Below, one piece after another: positions 10,501 through 19,630 of a stretch of DNA of 64,000 bases. The stretch's first letter is position 1. The number at the start of each line of letters is the position of its first letter. The translations under genes and the position numbers were made by a program. This DNA is from Mycteria americana (lineage: Eukaryota > Chordata > Aves > Ciconiiformes > Ciconiidae). The notes under the pieces are model-generated. The model was not told the DNA's origin and made no database searches. It was given only the letters and a program-made list of their open reading frames with translations. The DNA is taken from contig NC_134366.1 in assembly GCF_035582795.1 (NCBI RefSeq), positions 151,079,519 through 151,143,518 of the forward strand, given 5' to 3'.

Positions 10501-13249
10501 TACAGGGATGTAAATTTACCAGAGATTTTGTAAGTGTTGGGAAAAGCGATTTCCTAAAAAGCCAGATGAGGCAGCAATGAGCTGGGATTATGTATCAAAA
10601 GCTACTTGCTTCCAGAACTTTGTGACCTTCATTCACTAAATTAATACTTTTCAGTTTCACTTAGTGTGAACTGTTCCAACAGACTCTTGCTCATAATCAG
10701 AGTTACAAACTCCAAATTTATTTTTTTTTCTTTTGAACACTGACTTTCCATTTTAAAGGTGCCACAATTCAGTCTATTTTCCTTTATACTTGAAAAAAAA
10801 TTACTACCTCAAGACTACAGCTGAAGGTTTTTTCAAAATTTAGGGAACAGAAGAACAAACAAAACTTACAACAGACAATCATTTGCACCTTTAAATCTAT
10901 AATATACCTAACATTCAGATTACAATGAAAACCTATGTGCAAATTTTTTTTTATTTTTATTTGGTTTTATTTTTTCCAAATTTCATATCTGTGTGCATTT
11001 TGGTGAACCTGAAAATAACCCCATAGTAATAAAAGTGGCATGGCAATTTTTGTTTCCAACTTTTTGATGGCTATATATGATTTAATAATTACATATGATT
11101 AAATAATGACATAACTAATAAGCTATGTAATTCTAATAGTGAAACAGATTGCCTTATATTGCTTGCTTTTGTTGACATAGTTTTTAAATGTGAAAAATAT
11201 TAGAAATAATACATAATTTTAGTCAGTTTAGTCATGAGCTTAGGAAATTCCCAGTAAAACAGAGGGGCAAATCTTAATATCTTTATAATATATTTTTATA
11301 TATTGTAATATATACACATGTATATACATACACATAATATATATAACATCCAATATAATTGACTAAAAATAATAATGTGTAGTAAAAACAGAAAAAGGAA
11401 CCACCAAGAAACATTACAAATTAACTAGTCCAAGTTTTAGCACCTAGAGGAGGAGAGGAGGAAGAAGCCCAAATAATTTTTATTTCCTTCATAAGTGTTT
11501 CTAAAATATCTCAGTTAGTATTGCTTACTGAGGATCAAGTCTTTCATGCTGTCAATCTCATACTGTCTACAGGGCACCTCAGTAGGCTATAAAGAATCAC
11601 AAAATAGCAAAATCTTCTCCCACATGGATAGACTGAGGGCTCCTGAGACCACCTGCCTGCATCCATGCTGTTGTTCTTGGAGGCATTGGAGCAGGACAGG
11701 CAGAATCGGAGCAGGACAGACATGACAGCAGTTTGCCTAGTAAGTTAACCCGGTTAAAGTATCCATATTAGCTAACAGACATAGTGAAGGAGAAATTTAG
11801 AGGATTGGAAACCTTTGTCCAGTGAAAAAAGATGTTCCTTACAGGTTGTCTCCCAACCCTCCTTGTCAGTAACCTCAGATTCCCTCATGTCCTGCAAACA
11901 GCCTGGGCCAACCTACCTCCAAACGCCTCTGCTCTCATGACTGCCCTGGGCTGCCTGATGTACAGGAGGCAGGAGACTCAAGTTCTGACATTAGAAGCAC
12001 AACAGCTGTCAAACACCAACATCAGTGCAGGGGTCTTTCCAAACGGTGCTCAGAAGAAAAGGTTGGTTTAAGTTGGTGGTTAAATGAACAAAAGAGGTAG
12101 AAATGAACTAATATGGCTATACAGTTTTTTTAAAAATCTATTTAAATGTCTGATTTCCTTTGTTTTTCCCCTTGACTGAAGCCTCAGGTAGTGGGATATT
12201 CACTTAATCGTCCTCTACCTTTTCTCGACTTTCCTCATTTTTTATGAACTCTATTTTTCTTCTCCATTTTGTGCTTCATTGATCCTGCTTCTGTTGCATA
12301 AAATGGCAAATTACCCGTAGCAGCAACAACACTGAAGCTAGAAACACACCGACAGTCTCTTTTATCAAGATGCAGTCCTGTGCAGGTAGATACATTTCCT
12401 GAGGACTTCCTTTAAGTCCTGTCGTCTTTTCACTTCTGGCCAAATGTTGTGTATACTTCCCAGGCTCCAGGTTGACCTATATCTATTTTTGCTAGCTTTT
12501 AAGGGAGTCAGAATTACTCAAGTTATATGAACGAACAAGATGTGGATACCACTAGGTCTGCACTTTTTGGTTATATCTATCCTCCATGTTTCACTGAATT
12601 GCTGAAATATTGAATAAATTAGACTAGCTCAGGCAGCTGCTGTTTCCAGCAGACATGCCCTTGTTGTTTTAGTATGCCCAAGTTCATTGCTCCACACCAC
12701 CTGCAAATTCCCACGTACTCTGCTCTCATCCCTTTCTATGTCAGAGACCTCTTGTAACCCTCTCCAGCTACTTTCATTTCATGCCACCCATTTCCCTTCT
12801 GTCAAAGACTGATTCCCGCATGATCCCTTCCTCCCATTTTTTGTATTTTTTTTTCTTCTGTAGGAAATACATTATTCAGGGTGTCAACATAGTCGAACTG
12901 GAACTGAGATGGAGGTAGTTATAATAAAATGCTAATAACTGCCAGGAAAATTACAGAGTTGTTCAGAGCTGCTGGGTTTGCCAAGCAGCTGCCAGGAGCA
13001 CTACATGTCTTCCCTGCTCTTCTTCTAGTTTACTGATTTTCACCAAAATAGGGCGTTGTTCTTCAATTCCAAACTTTTGGAAAACGTTCCAGCGTTGATT
13101 GGATGTGTCAATCAAAAGTAATCACACAATGGACAAAGAAACAGAGGAATGTTTTTCCGTTGAAAACGAGGGCTTTTGATGCATGCTTAGGGTGTGCTTC
13201 TACATTATGCTTCTCTATTGGCACATCCCTCTGTTGTGTCAATGCAACT
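10501..13249. other. Intergenic, no gene recognised
   Basis: AT-rich sequence with a (TA)-rich block at 11281-11375, a short purine tract at 11447-11467, and a short inverted repeat TTGATTG/CAATCAA at 13095-13115. A plus-strand open frame at 11832-12071 has no splice or motif support. Confidence 0.6.
11281..11375. repeat. TA-rich low-complexity block
   Basis: Runs of alternating A and T ('ataatatatttttatatatt', 'acataatatatataac') with interspersed 'acacatgtatatac'. A simple-sequence region. Confidence 0.8.
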
Positions 13250-13453
13250 CTATAGGGAGGCCGTGCTATAAACGAGGTTGCTTCCATTAACACAGATTAT
13301 TTCACTGAGCTGGCTTGCAGTGCAGACTCCCAAAGTTGTACCAGTAAAGTTCACCACTCCCACAACTCTAGCAGAGGGACAGAAACGTGTAGCGGTTGCG
13401 CAAAGGAACTCTTGAAGAACCTTAGCACTAGAGAAATTACAAGTCAGAAGCAC

Positions 13454-14564
13454 ATCCTTAATTAAAGACCACTGATGCTGTTAAAATGTTTCTGTCCATC
13501 GTCTGCCTGCTACCACCTCTCAGCCACAGGTTAACATGCCACAGCTGCTGGACAACAGTCAAAGGCTACGCTCCACTATGAGCTGAGGGAGTGGTGACCT
13601 TCATTGTAAGAGGAAACACCGTCCAAGCTGCTTTGACTCTTTGTGAGGTGAATACTGTTTTACGGGCACTGATTCATCAGTGAAGATGGCATAGCAAGTG
13701 AGGCAAAGGTGTATGTAAAGCCAGGGTAGATTCATGATTAACTCAGCATGTGTATACCAGAGGCAGAGTAGACAGCTAACCCATCAGGAGCTGGAGCCTT
13801 CAGACCTTGGCTAGCTCAGCCAGATTTCAACATACGTACTGCTACAGGAGGTAGACTCCTACCCGAGATCCCGCTGTTTGGGCCCTGCTTCACACAAACC
13901 TACCCCACGTGCCATATATTGCTTTCTTTTCTGTTTTCAGCCATGTTACTACACCATGCAGATTAAACACACAGGATTTCAAATTTCCAGGAGGAATATA
14001 TAACTCAACAGGCATATTCCAGGCTTTTCTTTAAAACTCAGATCAGAGGCCTCTGTAAAAGGTTATTCATTATCTACATCAAAGCAGTGCCCACAGGCAC
14101 TGCCTACTGCACTTCACCCTGAAAAAAATGGGCCCACCCTCTTTTCCAGATCATCCACATGCCAACCTATGAGGAGTCCATTAACTCATGCTCTTCCGAA
14201 TGTGGGCCCGGGGCATTTGCTTGCTGCCAGGAGCAACCCCAAAAGGAATCAGGGCTGTTGGGGAGAGCTTTTCTCTATCATCAACATATTGAGAAGAGCT
14301 CTAGGCACACAGAAAATCAAAGGTATTTCTGAGTACCTTTTTCTCTCATGCGAAATGGTGAAATTCAGAACCTGAGCAGAACTTCCCTCAAAAGCCAAAA
14401 TGGAAAACTTCCACCTTTATTAAACACACTGGAGACAACCAACATGTTTGCCATCACCGAGATTTGCCCCAAATGGTCACTCAGCAATGTCATGTGTGTC
14501 AAAATTTGGAGTTGGAGTTGGCTGAAGCCACACAACCAACAGGAACACATCCCAGGGACTCATG
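13454..14564. other. Intergenic flank of the VPS13B promoter
   Basis: No exon was recognised. The GC content rises toward the CpG island. Open frames entering from the island on both strands are a consequence of the low stop-codon density in GC-rich DNA. Confidence 0.6.
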
Positions 14565-14783
14565 GTGCTGCGGGTTCCGCCCTCCTCAGCAGAGGCCTTC
14601 CTCAGGCTCCTCTGCGTCAGGAATACACATCTATGTGGAGGCAGGACCTCCTCCGCCGCGTGAGGAGACGGCAGACACGGACCCCGGCCCCGGCGGGCTC
14701 TGCCGCCTGCCCGTTTCCCGCTCACTGCGACCCACCCTGGCGCCGTTCCCTCCCGACCCCTCCCACCTCCCTAACGGCCACCA

Positions 14784-14822
14784 CCGCCCCGCCCCGCCCC
14801 GCCCGCAGCAAACCCCGCCCCC
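14784..14822 (+). promoter_or_regulatory. GC-box array (Sp1/KLF)
   Basis: Overlapping CCCCGCCCC units run from 14784 to 14806, and another lies at 14813-14822. They sit about 100-250 bases upstream of the likely start region, typical for Sp1/KLF binding. Confidence 0.65.
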
Positions 14823-14902
14823 TCCCCGGCACAACGCCCGGCCACTCCGTCCCGCCCGCCAGCTCCTGGCAGAGCGCGTGACCTCCGCCGGCTTCAAGGC
14901 CG

Positions 14903-14943
14903 ACTTCCGGTCCCGCCTCGGTGCTGCCGCCAAAGCCTTCCGG
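14903..14943 (-). promoter_or_regulatory. Two ETS/GABP sites, minus orientation
   Basis: ACTTCCGG at 14903-14910 and CTTCCGG at 14937-14943 are reverse complements of the ETS core CCGGAAG(T). Such sites commonly mark start regions of TATA-less promoters. Confidence 0.55.
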
Positions 14944-14944
14944 C

Positions 14945-15092
14945 TCAGGCGCAAGCTCAGACCCTCTCGGGACGTGGGAGGCGGCGGACGCTGGAAGAGG
15001 GCACACGCTCCGGAGAACCCGGAAGTGCCCGTGCGGCGGAGCCGGAGCCGCTGGAGCTGCCTGCGCGGGGCTCCCGCGACCCGGCCGGCCCG
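14945..15092 (+). other. VPS13B: VPS13B exon 1, 5' UTR (start approximate)
   Basis: Non-coding first exon inferred from the CpG island and a donor GGCCCG|GTGAGG at 15092/15093. There is no ATG between about 14880 and 15092, so the leader is free of upstream start codons. The transcription start is not visible, and the left coordinate is a guess based on the ETS sites. A second, stronger-looking donor CAG|GTAAAG at 15148/15149 could extend the exon by 56 bases. Confidence 0.5.
15019..15026 (+). promoter_or_regulatory. ETS/GABP site, plus orientation
   Basis: A perfect CCGGAAGT lies 66 bases before the exon 1 donor. It is opposite in orientation to the two sites upstream. Confidence 0.55.
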
Positions 15093-15837
15093 GTGAGGGC
15101 GGCGGCTGGGCGGGGGGCACGGAGCCTCGGAGGTGTTTGGAGGGGCAGGTAAAGGGGTCATGAGAGGGCGTGGGGCTGGGGGAGGGAGGTGTGAGGGGTG
15201 TCCCGAAGGTATGGGCGGGGGGTGCCCGGGAGAGGCTGCGGCGTTGGTGAGGGCGGGGAAGGGTCTCCTCAGAGAGGGCGGGGGTGCTGTGGGGGGCGGG
15301 AGGGAGCGGTGGCAAGTGGTAACTAGCTTTAGCTTGCCTTTGAAGGGTTTTGGGTTGCTTAGAGTTAACGGTGGCACGAAACTGGCATTTTTGCCATGTG
15401 TGCGATACTCGAGGTATCAGATCGCTGAGGTGTCCCTAAGGTGATGTTTTAGTATGGACTTTTATCAGTTAAAAGTGACGGGGTTTCTGTCACTTAAATT
15501 TTGTATGAAAGTATGGTAGACTGCTTGACCTCCTTCTCTGTTTTTTGGTTTGTTTGGGTTGGCTTTTCTTTTGATAGTGAGCAAGCCAGTTAGTAGTTCC
15601 AATATATATATGTATATAAGCTGGAAATTCGTAAATGCAAATAGATGTGCTTTCATCTTGGTATATATTTCATCTTTATATGTAAGTATATGTGTCTCTA
15701 CATATAGGCATATGTGTTTAGAAAGCAGAATTTGAAATATAATTTTTCATATGTCCAAACAATGTGACTGTTGCTTTATTAAAAATTGGGCTGACCGATT
15801 TATAAATAATACCTCATTGTCTTGTCTTTTTTCCTAG
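15093..15837 (+). other. VPS13B: VPS13B intron 1
   Basis: A 745-base intron from GTGAGG to TTCCTAG, if the first donor is used. Its first 220 bases are very G-rich on the transcribed (sense) strand. The rest is AT-rich, with 'aatatatatatgtatata' near 15600. No other gene seen. Confidence 0.6.
15166..15304 (+). other. Potential G-quadruplex clusters on the sense strand
   Basis: At 15166-15186 four G runs are separated by loops of 3, 2 and 1 bases. At 15276-15304 five G runs (3, 5, 6, 3, 3) are separated by loops of 1, 6, 1 and 1 bases. Both lie just downstream of the first exon and are G-rich on the non-template strand. That arrangement is known to favour R-loops and quadruplexes. Confidence 0.6.
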
Positions 15838-15868
15838 TGCTTGACCTGTAATACAGAAAGCTTCCAGA
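15838..15868 (+). other. VPS13B: VPS13B exon 2, 5' UTR part
   Basis: 31 leader bases between the acceptor (TTCCTAG, ending at 15837) and the ATG. They contain an in-frame TGA and no ATG. Confidence 0.85.
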
Positions 15869-16015
15869 ATGCTGGAGTCCTATGTAACTCCTATTTTGAT
15901 GAGTTATGTGAATCGCTACATAAAGAACTTGAAGCCTTCAGATCTACAGTTGTCACTCTGGGGAGGAGATGTTGTACTTAGTAAACTTGAATTAAAGTTG
16001 GATGTACTTGAACAG
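15869..16015 (+). CDS. VPS13B: VPS13B exon 2, start codon and residues 1-49
   Basis: First coding exon of VPS13B (COH1), the bridge-like lipid-transfer protein of the Golgi whose loss causes Cohen syndrome in humans. The exon spans 15838-16015, from TTCCTAG to a CAG|GTATG donor. The ATG at 15869 has A at -3, and an in-frame TGA at 15842-15844 stands upstream, so this start is firm. The 49 codons begin MLESYVTPILMSYVNRYIKN and continue as LKPSDLQLSLWGGDVVLSKL. This is the N-terminal chorein region, with the LWGGDVVL element typical of VPS13 proteins and near identical to mammalian VPS13B as I remember it. The exon ends in phase 0. The open frame runs a further 12 codons into the intron before a stop, so intron retention would truncate the protein. 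Confidence 0.97.
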
Positions 16016-16734
16016 GTATGTTATGTTTACAGTAGTTACAGTCTGTGTCTTTGACTTAAAAAAAGTTGACTAAATAATTTGCATTGGTCTGCGCAGATAG
16101 ATGTTTGTTTAGTACTCACTGTTTTTCTTCTTATGCAAGTCCTTTTTTTTTTCCCTGCATTTATTTATTCTTGCATTAATTCTGTGCATTTGTTTAGTAA
16201 TGAATGGTAATTCTTTGCATATTCTGTAAGTTACGGGGTGTGAAAAGAAAGGCTTTTTTGTGGACATGTTTCTTCTTTCAGTAACCATTGTTTTACAGTA
16301 TGAACATTAACTAAATTGCTTTTCCAGTCATATTTACTAATTGCATGTAGTAACTAATTCAAAATGTCATAAAGTAAAGTAGGATCTCTTTTTAATTATG
16401 CATACTAAACACAGATTTGTGTTCTCTGTGTTGTTTTATGACTCCAGTTTTCATCACTCCAGTTGTATCTAAACTTCAGGAGTAATTAAGGGACAGATTT
16501 GATCAGCTGGTTTGTGTGGATTAGATCAGAGGCTCTGTAAAACTCAGCCTTAAAAAGACAAGCTTGACCAAGTAAAACACTTGATACAGAATTTGGAGCC
16601 TGCTGTCAATATGAACTGGCGAAGTCTTAGCGGAGGGACTGTTTCCTTCTATGTTTATCTGAGTTGACAACTTGAGGAGTTGAGTGTGTGAGATAGATAA
16701 AGCTGTTTTCTGTTGTGTATGGTGTAGCGAGTCT

Positions 16735-17060
16735 TAACTAGAGTCCTGTGTCCAGATGTAGTCCAACTGAAGGAGCTGAGAGAAATGCAGCAAAAAATAA
16801 TGGGAGATTTAGACAATATGGCCATTGAAAGAAGAATAAAATAGACAGGGAATGTGGTTTTAATTTTGAATAAAATAAGGTGAGACAAGATAGGGCAAGA
16901 GTGTTATGGATGAGACAAGAAAGAATGGAATAAATTGCACTCAGGGAGACTTAGATTGGACATCAAGGAAAATTTTCTCACGTCTTAATCGGATTACGAG
17001 GCATTGGAGTAGACCGAGGAGACTGCATGGTTTCTATCAGGGGAGACTTTTTAAAATGTG
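16735..17060 (+). repeat. CR1 LINE fragment, sense
   Basis: Diverged 3' part of a CR1 element. Recognisable passages include 'gagagaaatgcagcaaaaa', 'ggagatttagacaatatggc', 'aaattgcactcagggagac', 'ttagattggacatcaagg' and 'attttctcacg'. These follow the order of the conserved CR1 end-of-ORF2 region. Both borders are approximate. It is interrupted by substitutions and small indels and is non-functional. Confidence 0.75.
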
Positions 17061-17336
17061 AAATAAATATTTACGGTTAATTAAGTATCTCTGATCCTGT
17101 TCTGGAAGAGGAAACAATCTTTCAAGAGATCCTGTCCTGTTTTCTGTGCTTCTTTAAAGAGCCTGATTTGTCTTCCTTCAAGTATTTGGTGGCCTCTGTA
17201 TTTTCTCTCAAGTCTTTTGGTTCCTCATTTTCTTGGTACCGCTTGTCCATACAGCTTATGTGGATACTAGGCTGCAGCTGTGTAGGATTTGTTCCTCCTG
17301 TGAATATTCAAAGCCTTTTAAAATGTGTATGTTATG

Positions 17337-17545
17337 GAATCAAAGAAGGGTTGATCAGAAGGGAATTCTGGAGGTCATGTAGTCCAGCCTTCTGTTCTGA
17401 GCAGGACTGTTGCCAGCATTATGTCAGATCAGCTTGTGGTTTTCTCCAGTCGAGTCTTGAAATCTCCTGTCTTGGTTGTGAAAACCTCCTCTTTGGGTAA
17501 ACTGTTCCAGTGCTATACTGTGTAGGGAGAAAGTCTGTCCTAATA
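17337..17545 (-). repeat. CR1 LINE fragment, antisense
   Basis: It reads from the left as the reverse complement of a CR1 3' end: 'gaattctggaggtcatgtag', 'tccagccttctg', then 'gggtaaactgttccagtg' and 'agtctgtcctaataac'. The 3' terminus is at the left border, as in a 5'-truncated insertion. The right border is approximate. Confidence 0.75.
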
Positions 17546-18718
17546 ACAAATGATGACTTGGGATGGATATGTCAGACTTGCTATATTACCTGGCACTGTT
17601 AGGATTTTGCTGCTACCATCTGTGTTGTTCCCTTTCAAATAGCTGCAGTTTGCTGGTAGGTGATCCCTGGCTTCATCTTTGTCTGCCTATGTATCTGCTA
17701 GGTACCTAAATATCCAGCGCAATCTGTTGCTGTCATGGCTCTTGTATATATGGCAACATTTGCCTTTACCTGTGCTCATGTCTTACCAGCTTGAATGGGG
17801 ATGTGAATATGTGATGAAAGCAAAATTTAGCTCAGAGTGATTTTTGGCTCTTACTATTTTTTGGAACTTCCCTAGACCAACAGACTGTATTTAGGGTGTC
17901 TTTCTCTTTTGCAGAAGGGATGCTGCTTTATGCTTGCTCAGCAAAATTCTTTGAGTATGTAGTATGGGGTAATACAATGTCCTCAAGCCTTTGCAGCTGG
18001 CAGGGAGCTCCCCTGAAAAGCTAAAGTCTCTAAAAGTTACCAGGATGTGTTATTTTATTTGGATTCTCTGCCTGAATGGATCCATGATATACAAAGTTAA
18101 CCACTTCCACTGCTTTTCCCTTCTAACATCCTTTCTGTCCTGTGCTGTTATCCCCAGCATGGTTCCCTGCTCCTTATCTGGCATGAATGCAGCCTTAATT
18201 TCATGCTTGGATACAAATGCATGTACCCTCGATATAATTGTCTGGAGTCTTAAACATTTTCAGAGGATTCCAGCTTTTGTGGAACTATACGTGATTATTT
18301 AGGAACATTAGCATAGGTGCCAAACTACCTGGACAAAGCACCTTATAGCAGGTCTGGGAACAAGTCTGTGCTTTCTCCTTTCACTCCTTGCACTTCAGCT
18401 GATGTTAGTGTTCCCATGGAATGTTGCGCCCTTACGGGCCACCAAACAGAATCCTGAAGAACAAATGAGAACAGAGCGCAAACTGCTGTCTGCCTTCTAG
18501 AAGATCTTACTTTAAAGTATTTTAGGGACCAAGTTGGAACCAGTACCTTATGAAATCACATATAATATAGCTGCTGATGTAGAAGATTTATCAAACCCAA
18601 AGAGAACATTTTAGTACCTAAAAATACTTTGCATGTTTTTATGTGTATTTAGGTATGTTTTGTATGCTCTCATTAAATTAAGCTGAATGGTATTGCAATA
18701 GCTCTTCATTTTTGTCCT

Positions 18719-18743
18719 CCCCCCCCCCCCCTTTTTTTTTTTT
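18719..18743 (+). repeat. C13T12 polypyrimidine tract
   Basis: Thirteen C followed directly by twelve T, a pure pyrimidine strand of 25 bases. Such tracts are prone to slippage and to non-B structure. Confidence 0.9.
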
Positions 18744-19594
18744 GACAATACCAGTCTGTAGTGAAAGCTGAGTACTGCTTTGTACTTGGGTTCAACCTTC
18801 TAGGTACAATGTAGCTTTTGTACGTAATTATGTCACTCTTTGAATAGCCAGTTAATTTTAAAATTATTGTCTTTAGCTGAAGATTAAATCTGATAAAATT
18901 TTGGTATTAGTTTTTTTCCTATCCTGGATGATTCAATTGCTAAAAGACTAAGCATTCCAATAAATTTTCCATCTAGGCATAATAACTGGCACATTGTACA
19001 AAAACTACTTCAAGAAAGTATTTTATAATTATACTTTAATAGTTAAATATTGTTTTACGGAAAAGCCTTTTAAGCACTTTTGGCAACTTTTATGTGAAGT
19101 CACTATGGTACCAGAGGTAACAGAACTACCTATGAACTTGGTAACTAGCTTGTGTGTAATATTTCTGTTGACACAGTGGTACCAAAGAGGTAAGATACAT
19201 GGTGAGCTCTTCATGCTGCTTGTGTATATTTCCATAACATTGTAGCTTATTATGTTGGCTGCTTTACAAACTCAGAAGGGAAAGATGAAGTGGTCTTTGA
19301 TTGATTGGAAGACAAAGGAGAACTTGATCTAAAGACTTTTGAGTTTTATTGTAGTGTGGACTTTTCATACCTGAAAGAATTTAGAAAGAAAGAAATGTGA
19401 AAAACGGTAATGTGCTTAAAATAATTTCAAGGAAATGAGGGCATTAAAATATCCTTACTCTAAGTGAGTGTGTTATGTGCCACTGGGTTACTTGTGAAAT
19501 GCAGCCTCGAATGTGAAGAAAAGGTATTTGAGTTAATACTGACATGGAGGAAACAGTACTTGCCTATCACCCCTAAGTTGGGGAGAGTCCTGTA

Positions 19595-19630
19595 TTTTAG
19601 AGCAAGGGGAGATTTTAGGGCAAGGGGAGT
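19595..19630 (+). repeat. 18-bp tandem duplication
   Basis: 'ttttagagcaaggggaga' is followed by 'ttttagggcaaggggagt', two copies with two mismatches. Confidence 0.8.

Larger units (their letters stand above)
14565..15315 (+). promoter_or_regulatory. VPS13B: CpG island promoter of VPS13B
   Basis: A sharp change to very GC-rich, CpG-dense sequence starts near 14565 and fades after 15315. It contains overlapping GC boxes, three ETS-type sites and no obvious TATA box, which is the usual make-up of a housekeeping promoter. It lies directly upstream of the first non-coding exon of VPS13B. The ETS cores occur in both orientations, a feature often seen at bidirectional promoters. Whether a divergent transcript starts here cannot be seen from sequence. 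Confidence 0.85.

Noticed and set aside
1..14564. OSR2 exons expected upstream of VPS13B
   Set aside because: No C2H2 zinc-finger pattern or other OSR2-like sequence is visible, so the gene presumably lies further left.
14631..15377. 248-codon minus-strand open frame over the CpG island, and the overlapping plus-strand frame 14464-15096
   Set aside because: Stop codons are rare in such GC-rich DNA. The translations are Pro/Arg/Gly-rich without any domain, and both strands and several frames are open at once.
15869..16054. 60-codon open frame taken as a complete small protein
   Set aside because: Only 49 codons belong to VPS13B exon 2. The last 12 codons, counting the stop, are intron after the CAG|GTATG donor at 16015.
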